Part shown: positions 16,146 to 22,746 of the stretch, piece after piece
Layout: every line of letters begins with the position of its first letter
How positions within the stretch are numbered: position 1 is the stretch's first letter
NCBI GenBank assembly: GCA_028873075.1
Contig: JAGWND010000007.1
Location: forward strand, 1-34,430
Origin: Bacteroidota bacterium
GTDB lineage: Bacteria > Bacteroidota > Ignavibacteria > UBA10030 > UBA8401
DNA length: 34,430 nt
Direction of reading: 5' to 3'
Position numbers and translations under genes: made by a program
Notes under the pieces: generated by a model
The model's database searches: none
Told to the model about the DNA's origin: nothing
The model's input: the letters and a program-made list of their open reading frames with translations, nothing else

Positions 16146-16317
16146 GTGCCGTTTTTCAAAAAAACAAAACGTGTTTTTGAAAAGGTGTTTTTCAGCAGAA
16201 ACCGACCCCACCCTAACCCTCCCCTCATAGGGGAGGAATAAATCCTCTGCCCCTTGAAGGGGGGAGAGATTAGAGAGGGGTCGGCGAAACCGCAAGAAGA
16301 CTTTTGAAAAACAGCAC
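16146..16317. repeat. 172-bp nested inverted-repeat element downstream of argG
   Basis: The ends GTGCCGTTTTTCAAAA (16146-16161) and TTTTGAAAAACAGCAC (16302-16317) are inverted with one mismatch in 16, each flanked by a TA dinucleotide. Inside, CCGACCCC (16202-16209) pairs with GGGGTCGG (16277-16284), and within that lie two more hairpins (CCTCCCCTC/GGGGAGG and CCCCTTGAAGGGG). The outer ends and TA flanks resemble a small non-autonomous transposon; the inside is a C-run palindrome. No gene is visible in it. Confidence 0.5.
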
Positions 16318-16330
16318 TACCCAGCAAATA

Positions 16331-16363
16331 ACAAAAGACCCGACGCAACGTCGGGTCTTTTGT
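16331..16363. terminator. Bidirectional Rho-independent terminator
   Basis: ACAAAAGACCCGACG (16331-16345) and CGTCGGGTCTTTTGT (16349-16363) are perfect 15-bp arms around CAA, GC-rich at the top with A and T runs at the base on both strands. It sits between argG (plus) and the lipoprotein gene (minus), so it serves both. Confidence 0.9.
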
Positions 16364-16380
16364 TGTGGATTACCTTTTTT

Positions 16381-17247
16381 TCAGTCGGTAATGATGACCA
16401 GATGATTCACACGCCAGAATGCATCGGGCCGTACTATTTTCAGCACGGCTGTTCCGTCACCGGATTGTACTTCCACATAGCTCGAGGTATCCCGCTGGGG
16501 AATAATTTTTTCAATTTTCCCCGGTACCTGAATCGTGCTCTCCGCAGTCTTATCCATCGGCTGAAACTGTGTGTTGTCGAAATTTGCTGCGAGCACCGTT
16601 GTGGAACCGAGCAGCCCCCACAGGAATCCCCCCTCATCGGCAATGACCCCTTTCTTCCTCAGCTCGTCGCGCTTGCCGGCAACATAATAGACCGTGTTGA
16701 GCTTTTGAGTTTGCTCATTGATCGTTTGTTCCCGCTGGGCAATCGTATTTTCGCGATCGGCGATGACCTGCGTTTTTTGCTGCACATCGTTCTGCAGGCT
16801 CTCAACGCGGGTGTTCAAGTCGGCGATAGCTTTCTCGCGGTCATCAAGGTTCTGTTTAAGATCGGCGACCATCTTTTCCAGCCCCGCGTATGCCGCTCCG
16901 GCGTCTTTTAATTTTCTCTCAAGAGCGATCGCTCTCTTTCGGTTTTCGGAAAGCAAACTGCGCATTGCGGCAATGCGGTCAATAATTTGCCGCTTCACCT
17001 CGGCGACGTTCTCAGGCTGCACACCTTCCGTCTTCACGGTTTGCTGAACAACGCCCTTCTCCATCGCCCATGCGCTTTCGATCGTGTTGTGGATGTCATT
17101 GATCGTCGCAGTGACGTCCTCGATGAATTTATCTTTCTCCGCCAACTGCTGCGTCAATTCCTTGTTCCTCTGCTCAAGCTCGTCTTGTTTTCCGCATCCT
17201 GCAAGAATGAGCACAAGCACTGTGAACATCCAGATATTTCTACGCAT
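16381..17247 (-). CDS. Coiled-coil lipoprotein
   Basis: The 288-residue protein starts MRRNIWMFTVLVLILAGC, a clear lipoprotein signal with lipobox Cys18. Residues about 22-185 are a long charged heptad-rich coiled coil (for example KELTQQLAEKDKFIED, NLDDREKAIADLNTRVE). The last 90 residues form a compact globular part with VPGKIEKIIP and VLKIVRPDAFWRVNHLVIITD. No enzyme motif is visible. AGGAGG seven bases before the ATG at 17247 fixes the start. It is probably anchored in a membrane facing the periplasm and may bridge envelope layers; the function is unknown. Confidence 0.82.
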   Translation of the reverse strand: MRRNIWMFTVLVLILAGCGKQDELEQRNKELTQQLAEKDKFIEDVTATINDIHNTIESAWAMEKGVVQQTVKTEGVQPENVAEVKRQIIDRIAAMRSLLSENRKRAIALERKLKDAGAAYAGLEKMVADLKQNLDDREKAIADLNTRVESLQNDVQQKTQVIADRENTIAQREQTINEQTQKLNTVYYVAGKRDELRKKGVIADEGGFLWGLLGSTTVLAANFDNTQFQPMDKTAESTIQVPGKIEKIIPQRDTSSYVEVQSGDGTAVLKIVRPDAFWRVNHLVIITD

Positions 17248-17636
17248 ACGAAAATCCTCCTCTCTATGCATTTGTTGAAAAATACTCCCCCCCAATGAAT
17301 TACGTCTAAGTACATTAACACGTTATCAAAGCGGCAAGTTCGCAAAGTTCCGAAGGGCACCCCTGAGATAAGAAATGCTTTATTGAACCCTAATGTTACA
17401 CCGGGGCAAAGTTCACAAAGCCCTGCAAAAATAAACTTTGTAAGTTGTTATTTTGAAATGAATTAAAATGAAAAAGGGGGGATGACAAATCGCACCTTTT
17501 TATTGTGAGAAATAATGCCTCACACTGTTTTTTTGCGACAAGCCATCACTCTCGGGGCTGTCTGACATTTTCGGGCGAAGAGATCCTCCATGTCAAACAA
17601 CTGGAAAGCGTGCCGTCAGACATCATTTCGCTTGAG
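17248..17636. other. Gene-free gap upstream of the coiled-coil lipoprotein
   Basis: I see no convincing gene in this 389-base stretch. It holds the 5' region of the lipoprotein gene (AGGAGG at its left end) and AT-rich sequence around 17390-17480. An 8-bp inverted pair, TGTCTGAC (17560-17567) with GTCAGACA (17615-17622), lies at its right. This was the region immediately after the NlpC/P60 stop before the MITE-like insertion. Confidence 0.5.
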
Positions 17637-17728
17637 GGCATCTCTAAAAACAAAAATATAGTCATGGTGAGCCCCGCCTTGCGGGGCTCAGCGCGACATT
17701 TTTCTTGCAATCAATTTTTAGAGATGCC
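17637..17728. mobile_element. 92-bp fold-back MITE-like element with 6-bp target duplication
   Basis: The ends GGCATCTCTAAAAA (17637-17650) and TTTTTAGAGATGCC (17715-17728) are perfect inverted repeats, flanked by the direct repeat CTTGAG (17631-17636 and 17729-17734). The centre has a perfect 10-bp hairpin, TGAGCCCCGC (17668-17677) and GCGGGGCTCA (17681-17690), so nearly the whole element folds back. It contains no gene. Removing it with one CTTGAG restores a slightly different end to the NlpC/P60 gene, which supports a real insertion. Confidence 0.7.
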
Positions 17729-18947
17729 CTTGAGTTACTTCTGCAACTTGTGGAGGGGAAATCAAAATTCTCCGCGCACGGACGAAACGGTTCAAATCGT
17801 ACGGATCGTACAGCGGCGAAGCGGAATCGAAGCTGCTGATGCGTACCATGCCCGAAGAATGAATAAACGTCTCATCCCCTAAGTAAATCCCGACGTGAAC
17901 AATTTTTTCAGGCATGAACGCTGTCGCTTTTTTCCCGAAGAAGAGAAGATCGCCTTTGCGGAGGTTGGAGAAATGCTCGTCGACAGGAATATCGAGTCCC
18001 TCATCGGCTTGCTGATTTGCGTCGCGGTTAAGCTGAAGCCCGTTCATCATGAAAACCGTTTTCGTGAAGCCGGAACAATCAACGGCTTTGGTTGATGCGC
18101 CTCCCCACAAGTACGGAATGCCGATCATCAGCTTTGCAAAATGCTCGATGCCGTCCGGCGTCGGCTTTGTGATTTTTTTCCACGTTTCATAGTCCGTTAC
18201 TCCGTTGGAAAGCAAGTAGCCGGTGCGCCGGTCAGGCAGCTCGATCTTCGTCCACGTACCGACTTTTCCATCGTCTTTCAGCAGCGAACCGGCAACGACA
18301 TCGCTCACCGGATACGAATTCATGTCGGGCGTTTGCCACACTCTGCCGGTAAGATCGGTCACAATTATTTTCTTCGCATTCATCCACGCTTCAGCACCGG
18401 CTTCGGAAGCTTTGATGAACGAATCGTTATCCATCCATCCCAAATAGCGGTCGGGTGTTTGAACATAGCTCCAGCCGCGCTGCACTTTCCATAGACGAAT
18501 GACCGTTCCCATAAGCGACTGCGATGCAAGCTCCGATTGTTCAGCGGGTTTGACGCGCATGTTCGCCACGCTGATGCGGACAATCCCCCACGCCGGCTCG
18601 CCTTTACCGGGGCCGGTAATCACGTTCACGCTGTCAATCACGCGAAAGACAAACGACGAAAGAGAATCGAGAAGCACCTTCTTTGCTTCGGGATTGTTCA
18701 TTTCGCCGTTCACAACCAAGCCGCGATTTGTCCAGTGCGCGGCAACATCAAAGATTGCAACGCGCGTATCGGGCGCGAAAATATTTTTTACGCCGGAAAC
18801 GGTTGCCGCAATTTTCGCATTCTCATCCGAGAGCGATTCGCAGCCCGACAAAATGATGGCGGACAAGCCGGAAAGAAGCGAAAGAGAAATTATGCCGTAT
18901 TGAAAATCGCGCCGAAGGCGACATAGAGAAAAGAAGATTTTTTTCAT
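17718..18947 (-). CDS. NlpC/P60 cell-wall hydrolase lipoprotein with SH3-like domains
   Basis: The 409-residue protein has a lipoprotein signal (basic start, hydrophobic stretch, ILSGC with Cys36). Two bacterial SH3-like segments follow (about 118-180 and 190-255), the first with VANMRVKPAEQSEL. A C-terminal NlpC/P60 domain has catalytic Cys291 in VDCSGFT, His351 in IVHVGIY and His363 in FIHSSG. Such enzymes cut peptidoglycan stem peptides at gamma-D-Glu-diamino-acid bonds. The ATG at 18947 is chosen because it gives the signal peptide. The last three residues and stop (GHL, TAA) come from the MITE-like element at 17637-17728; without it the frame would end QAK and TGA, so the enzyme is unharmed. 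Confidence 0.9.
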   Translation of the reverse strand: MKKIFFSLCRLRRDFQYGIISLSLLSGLSAIILSGCESLSDENAKIAATVSGVKNIFAPDTRVAIFDVAAHWTNRGLVVNGEMNNPEAKKVLLDSLSSFVFRVIDSVNVITGPGKGEPAWGIVRISVANMRVKPAEQSELASQSLMGTVIRLWKVQRGWSYVQTPDRYLGWMDNDSFIKASEAGAEAWMNAKKIIVTDLTGRVWQTPDMNSYPVSDVVAGSLLKDDGKVGTWTKIELPDRRTGYLLSNGVTDYETWKKITKPTPDGIEHFAKLMIGIPYLWGGASTKAVDCSGFTKTVFMMNGLQLNRDANQQADEGLDIPVDEHFSNLRKGDLLFFGKKATAFMPEKIVHVGIYLGDETFIHSSGMVRISSFDSASPLYDPYDLNRFVRARRILISPPQVAEVTQGHL

Positions 18948-19020
18948 AGGTTGAATGAGAATATGAGCTGAACGATTCTGATGCCAAAGGCATTGAGACT
19001 GTGTGAAAAGAAAAAATGAA

Positions 19021-19087
19021 ACGGTAGCCGCGACCTTCAGGCCGCGTTGTTGAATCAATTTCGCAATCTAAAGATTGCGGCTACCGT
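19021..19087. repeat. Bipartite palindromic repeat, copy 2
   Basis: ACGGTAGCCGC (19021-19031) and GCGGCTACCGT (19077-19087) are perfect 11-bp arms. Inside are two hairpins, GCGACCT/AGGCCGC and CGCAATC, TAAA, GATTGCG. The plan and arm sequence match the copy at 8589-8647. It lies upstream of the NlpC/P60 start. Confidence 0.65.
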
Positions 19088-19177
19088 CTCCTCATGCGTT
19101 CTCATACATTCTCCATCCCTTTAGAACATATTCTACTAAGAATTCTTCTCTTGTGCAAGTTGCGTTTCCCCATCACT

Positions 19178-19479
19178 GAGGTTGTGTCGCATTGTCATTG
19201 CGAGTAGCAAAGTGAAGCAATCTCATGCTTGAAATTAGAACAGAAACGGAGATTGCTTCGTCGTTCCACTCCTTTAATGACATCAAGAAGAAAGAGGTTT
19301 TTCGGCCCCTCGGCTTCGCTCAGGGCGGCTGTCGTGGAGCGAAGTCGAACCACGACTACGAATGACAAAGGATGTCATTGTAGAAGAAGATTCCACGCCA
19401 AATCAAAGATGGCACAACCAAGCGACAGGCGTGGATGAGAACCTCGCAATGACGCTTTACGGCATTGCAACACAGCCTC
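19178..19479. repeat. 302-bp region bounded by imperfect inverted repeats
   Basis: GAGGTTGTGTCGCATTG (19178-19194) and CATTGCAACACAGCCTC (19463-19479) are inverted with 14 of 17 positions matching. Just inside, both ends read GTCATTGCGAG on opposite strands. Nested within is GAAGCAATCTC (19214-19224) paired with GAGATTGCTTC (19249-19259), of the GTCATTGCGAG...GAAGCAATCTC kind widely scattered in bacterial genomes. No coding sequence is visible. It may be a non-autonomous mobile element or a pile-up of repeats; it accounts for most of the long gap between 18948 and 19632. Confidence 0.5.
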
Positions 19480-19632
19480 TGAGGGGGGATGAAGGGGAGA
19501 GGAACTATTGACAATTGAGAAAAAATCTATACAATTTGCAAAAGCATTTCGAATCGGGCTCGGGGTGTTTTGGGTTTTGCCCCGGGTCGTTAACGATTGA
19601 AGTAAAACGCGTCCTGACTCCTGAGGGCTTCT

Positions 19633-20135
19633 TTGGAACTGTTACAAACAAAACCGCGAGGGCTTTTCGCAACGCTTTCCACAGAGAGGCGGCTGAGGAA
19701 TTATTCTCCGAAGACGATCAAAGCATACAAAAGTTGTATTCGTACGCTTACCACTTATGCCGCGCCAAAACATCCCCGCGATCTCACCAATAATGAACTG
19801 CGTCAATTTTTTATTCATCTGGTAGAAGAGAAAAAACTTTCCACCGGAACAATAAGCCAGACAATCAACGCTCTGCGGTTTTTATATGTAGAGCTGTACA
19901 AGAAACCATTTGCGCTGAATGGCCTGAGGCGCCCGCGCAAGGAACGGAAGCTGCCGGTGTTCTTTCAGAAGCAGAAGTGCGTACTTTATTCGAAGCATTG
20001 GGAAACATCAAGCACCGCATTATGATGATGCTTGTGTACTCCGGCGGTTTGCATGTAGGAGAATTAGTCCGATTGAAACCGGAGGATATTGACGGCGAGC
20101 GGACATTCGCGAAGCAAAAAGCGCTTCGCTCATAA
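19633..20135 (+). pseudogene. Broken tyrosine recombinase, catalytic half missing
   Basis: The first frame encodes a core-binding (SAM-like) domain: LRNYSPKTIKAYKSCIRTL, HPRDLTNNELRQFFIHLVEEKKLS and INALRFLYVELYKKPF. At about 19956-19961 one base is missing; the next frame continues VLSEAEVRTLFEALGN and LVYSGGLHVGELVRLKPEDIDGER before a stop at 20133-20135. The first catalytic Arg, normally in GLRxSEL, is His here, and the HxxR and Tyr parts are absent. It is a XerCD/phage-type integrase remnant, marking a decayed mobile region. An IntI identity is not supported because no IntI-specific insert is seen. Confidence 0.8.
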
Positions 20136-20147
20136 ACGTCCGCACAT

Positions 20148-20172
20148 CGTTGCGCGTGCTTCCCGCGCAACG
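20148..20172. repeat. 9-bp perfect palindrome after the MtrA-like gene
   Basis: CGTTGCGCG (20148-20156), seven bases, CGCGCAACG (20164-20172). It is directly followed by TTATAC. It lies downstream of the minus-strand operon end, so it may act as its terminator, or it may be part of an attC-like recombination site (see findings). Confidence 0.6.
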
Positions 20173-20206
20173 TTATACACCAGCACGTGGTCGAATCAGG
20201 AAGGAA

Positions 20207-21355
20207 CTACGCGCCGTCTTGAATATACTTGAATCCGTATTTCAGCGAGAGTTCGGCTTTGGTGAGTTCTTTGCCGATGTAAGCGGAATGAGAGAGTTGC
20301 GTAACCCAATTGTTCTCAATGATGGTCCAGTACAGACTTCGGGCATCTTTGCCTTCAATCGTTTGTTGGAGTTTATCATCGTATCCATAATGTTCAACGA
20401 GAATTGTTCCCTTGTCGGCTTGCGGCAACACGACAAAGTATCCAGCTTTGTCCATCTGAATCTTAGACGGCTCTTTCGCCTGAATGATAGGAGCGTCGCT
20501 AATTTCGGCAACAGCGGTCTCCTCATTGCAGTCTGCACATCCACACGATGTCTTGAGATTCATAGGTAGCTCCTTAATCCTTTTTACGATAGTCTCATTG
20601 TCTTCACATCCAATCATATCTACAACTTGTACTTGCTTCCGAAACGACTCGACTTCGTTGGGTGTCACGTTCCTCAGAATCGGTCGCTTTCCCTTCGAGC
20701 CGATGACACGCATCTTCTCGTCCACACCGTTGGTTGAGAGGCTAAGAAGTGTTTGCCCGGGAAGATGTCCCATCGGGTCGGAACCTGCAAGCACAAGAAA
20801 CCGAATTGCTCGGTTCGTAATCGTGTTCTTGATGATCTTGTCAATGCCGATGTTCTCGGTCTCCGTTTTGCCGACAATGCAAACCTCTTCCGGCCGCAGT
20901 GCTGCAAGGTTGTCGGCCAAATCTTGACTTCCAAGCGTTGAGATTGCAACCGGACAATTTCCATTCCCGCGAGCGGGATCTCCGACTTCACAGAGGACTT
21001 TGTACTCTCCCGCAACCGGTGGCCAGCGTTGTTGCTTGACTTCAAATGAACAACTCAACGCATCTTTGGACGCTGCTTCAGGGTATGCTTCGTTGAGCAG
21101 ATTCATCGCCACTGCCGGGAAACAATACTGGCAGCCGAGGCAAGCGTATTTGATCGGCTCCATTTCGGTCCGCCAGTTTACAATATTTCCCTCTAAGGCG
21201 TTTGCTGAACGAGCTTCTACGTTTTTGAGAGCATTGTCAAGCGTTTCGAGTGTGTCTCTCATACACCCACACTTCCGACACTTGGCGAGCGCCATCCCTT
21301 CGCGAAGCTCGGCTTCAATTTTTTCAAAATGTTTTGTCTCTATGTCGGTTTGCAT
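20207..21355 (-). CDS. MtrA-like corrinoid protein with Cys clusters and DUF4346
   Basis: The 382-residue protein has three parts. Residues 1-110 are Cys-rich, with CRKCGC (26-31) and CLGCQYC (72-78), suited to an Fe-S cluster or zinc. Residues about 111-270 match subunit A of tetrahydromethanopterin S-methyltransferase: WPPVAGEYKVLCEVGDP, KTETENIGIDKII, and GSDPMGHLPGQ, where His197 aligns with the corrinoid-ligand His84 of methanogen MtrA. An SCGCADC stretch and a DUF4346-like C-terminus (YFVVLPQADKG to HSAYIGKELTKAELSLK) follow. No membrane anchor is present, unlike archaeal MtrA. The expected role is corrinoid-dependent methyl transfer; donor and acceptor are unknown. It is last in a four-gene coupled operon and overlaps the preceding gene by 16 bases. 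Confidence 0.82.
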   Translation of the reverse strand: MQTDIETKHFEKIEAELREGMALAKCRKCGCMRDTLETLDNALKNVEARSANALEGNIVNWRTEMEPIKYACLGCQYCFPAVAMNLLNEAYPEAASKDALSCSFEVKQQRWPPVAGEYKVLCEVGDPARGNGNCPVAISTLGSQDLADNLAALRPEEVCIVGKTETENIGIDKIIKNTITNRAIRFLVLAGSDPMGHLPGQTLLSLSTNGVDEKMRVIGSKGKRPILRNVTPNEVESFRKQVQVVDMIGCEDNETIVKRIKELPMNLKTSCGCADCNEETAVAEISDAPIIQAKEPSKIQMDKAGYFVVLPQADKGTILVEHYGYDDKLQQTIEGKDARSLYWTIIENNWVTQLSHSAYIGKELTKAELSLKYGFKYIQDGA

Positions 21356-21828
21356 TCTTCCTCTCCTTCACAACAATCTGTTTCGGGAAGAGACTTCCGT
21401 TCCATCCAAATATATCCAACAACGATTGAAGACAGCGTAAGGGCAAACGTCAGGAGTTTTGTAAATCCTAAGAACGATGATCCAAACAATGTCAGATATA
21501 CTGCAAGCATCGGCGAACCGCAGCATCCGAGCAGGAAACATCCTGCAACATAGAGAACTCCTGTCAATGTTATTCCGCCAACGAGTCCGGCAAATCCTTT
21601 CTTGCGGGTCTCAAGAAATCTCAGCAGCGCAAACACAGAGAATCCGATTGCGAGCGCATACGAAGCGCCGATTAAGTATTCTGAACGCTCAACATAAAAC
21701 TGTATGTAGTTCGTTTCGTTGGTCATTGCCCAACGCTCAGCGAGTGTTTTCGCTTGTATCACGAAGTACGAAGCGTGCAACACCAAAGCTGCCACGAACG
21801 CACTCGATGACAGGAGAATCTTCTTCAC
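21340..21828 (-). CDS. Four-helix membrane protein with GCCGSPM motif and Cys-rich tail
   Basis: The 162-residue protein has about four membrane helices (near residues 5-25, 50-70, 82-110 and 115-141). A GCFLLGCCGSPML segment in the third and a cytoplasmic or periplasmic tail with DCCEGEEEC at the end suggest handling of a soft metal or thiol chemistry. I do not recognise the family by name. Its start overlaps the previous stop (ATGA), so it is translationally coupled, and its end overlaps the MtrA-like gene. Its role is inferred only from the operon: a membrane partner for the CsoR-controlled system. Confidence 0.75.
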   Translation of the reverse strand: MKKILLSSSAFVAALVLHASYFVIQAKTLAERWAMTNETNYIQFYVERSEYLIGASYALAIGFSVFALLRFLETRKKGFAGLVGGITLTGVLYVAGCFLLGCCGSPMLAVYLTLFGSSFLGFTKLLTFALTLSSIVVGYIWMERKSLPETDCCEGEEECKPT

Positions 21829-22208
21829 TTTGCTTCGACCTCCTGAGCAATGAAGACGTACTTTGCCTGCTCAGTTTTCTTTACTTCACCGTAGGCAATG
21901 ACGTTTGTACCCTCTTTCGGCAGTTGTCCATTGAACTTCACAGGCATTTCTATGCAAGCATCTTCGCAACCTAACGTGAACGCTAAGCTCCTTTCATCAA
22001 CGTGGGCAATTGTGCCTTTCACACCAATGAAGTCTTTGAACATCTCCGGATTGTTCACAACCTCATTGACGTCGACAATTTTTACATTGTTTGCTGTTGC
22101 CCCGGTTTCGGCTTTCTCCGATGGTCTGGACGTCAACCAATGTACTCCCCAACCTGCACCGATGAGAACGAGGGCAATCGCTACGACGCCCAGTGATTTC
22201 TTCTCCAT
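21825..22208 (-). CDS. Membrane-anchored OB-fold-like protein
   Basis: A 127-residue protein with one N-terminal membrane helix (about 6-26) and a periplasmic domain. That domain reads as an OB-fold: FKDFIGVKGTIAHVDERSLAFTL, GCEDACIEMPVKF and NVIAYGEVKKTEQAKYVFIAQEVEAK. The CEDAC pair could bind metal or form a disulfide. Its size and layout recall CcmE-like and tOB-type periplasmic OB domains, but the CcmE haem-binding His is not present. It follows the CsoR-family gene with no gap (TGAATG). Confidence 0.75.
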   Translation of the reverse strand: MEKKSLGVVAIALVLIGAGWGVHWLTSRPSEKAETGATANNVKIVDVNEVVNNPEMFKDFIGVKGTIAHVDERSLAFTLGCEDACIEMPVKFNGQLPKEGTNVIAYGEVKKTEQAKYVFIAQEVEAK

Positions 22209-22544
22209 TCACTTTCTCCTTTTCTTCATTTGGTGCAATCCATCAAGTACTTGCGTCAATGTTAACTTTGGAAAATCTCTTTTCAGTGTATCAACAAGGT
22301 CGCAATATTGGCAGGAGCCCGGGCAGCTTTCGAGTTCCTCGACAATCCGTTCAGCAAGTTCAAGCCGATGTTCTGTTTCAAACGTTGAAACAATTGATTT
22401 GCGGAATGCGGACTCGACTGAGCGCAGCTGCACAAAGATGTCTGACGAGTCCTTTCCCTCTGCAATCATCTTGTTGATCGCTGCCAGTTGTCCCGTCACG
22501 TATTTAATTCGTTTGCTTAGTTCCTTTTTCTGCTTGGAATTCAT
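22209..22544 (-). CDS. CsoR/RcnR/FrmR-family transcriptional regulator
   Basis: The 111-residue all-helical protein matches the DUF156 family: RIKYVTGQLAAINKMI, then DSSDIFVQLRSVESAFRKSI and FETEHRLELAERI. The usual sensing Cys of helix 2 (as in FrmR Cys35) is Ser, the next helix keeps His (FETEH), and the tail carries CPGSCQYC. Members are tetrameric repressors released by copper, nickel, formaldehyde or persulfide. The altered first site and extra tail Cys mean the ligand cannot be predicted. The ATG at 22544 follows a palindromic operator within its promoter, so autoregulation of the whole operon is likely. Confidence 0.78.
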   Translation of the reverse strand: MNSKQKKELSKRIKYVTGQLAAINKMIAEGKDSSDIFVQLRSVESAFRKSIVSTFETEHRLELAERIVEELESCPGSCQYCDLVDTLKRDFPKLTLTQVLDGLHQMKKRRK

Positions 22545-22554
22545 CTCATTTAAG

Positions 22555-22582
22555 ATAATACCAATGGGTAGGGGTTTGTCAA
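22555..22582 (-). promoter_or_regulatory. Promoter with CsoR-type operator
   Basis: On the minus strand TTGACA (22582-22577) and TATTAT (22560-22555) are separated by 16 bases. TACCCATTGGTA (22570-22559, palindromic TACC/GGTA) overlaps the spacer and -10, and resembles known CsoR/RcnR operators (TACC..GGTA with a C/G run beside it). The expected transcription start is only four to seven bases before the ATG, so the mRNA would be nearly leaderless. Confidence 0.65.
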
Positions 22583-22632
22583 GTCCAATGTACGAAATTT
22601 CTCTGAAGACCACGTGCCGTCGCCGCACATGA

Positions 22633-22741
22633 GCGCAGCGTGGGGGGGTATCGCGCAATTGCAGATCATGTTTTTTGTTGACTGAAACTGATGAGTTTGT
22701 CAATTTCGTTGTTGACTCTTCACGCGCGATACACGCTGCGC
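22633..22741. repeat. Large imperfect palindrome upstream of the csoR-like gene
   Basis: GCGCAGCGTG (22633-22642) plus GTATCGCGC (22648-22656) pair with GCGCGATAC (22724-22732) plus CACGCTGCGC (22732-22741), with a 5-base G insertion on the left. The enclosed 67 bases show no gene. It is adjacent to a second palindrome at 22747-22899, and the two fill most of the 399-base gap between 22545 and 22943. Confidence 0.5.
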
Positions 22742-22746
22742 GAATG

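Noticed and set aside
17505-17882. Plus-strand open frame across the MITE-like element and the nlpC end
   Set aside because: It overlaps the catalytic domain of a clear NlpC/P60 gene on the other strand, and the remainder is repeat DNA.
19515-19793. Open frame overlapping the start of the recombinase remnant
   Set aside because: The neighbouring frame carries the recognisable recombinase residues; this one shows no family pattern.
19633-20135. Integron integrase IntI
   Set aside because: The remnant fits XerCD/phage-type recombinases; the region where an IntI-specific insert would lie is missing, so the identity cannot be supported.
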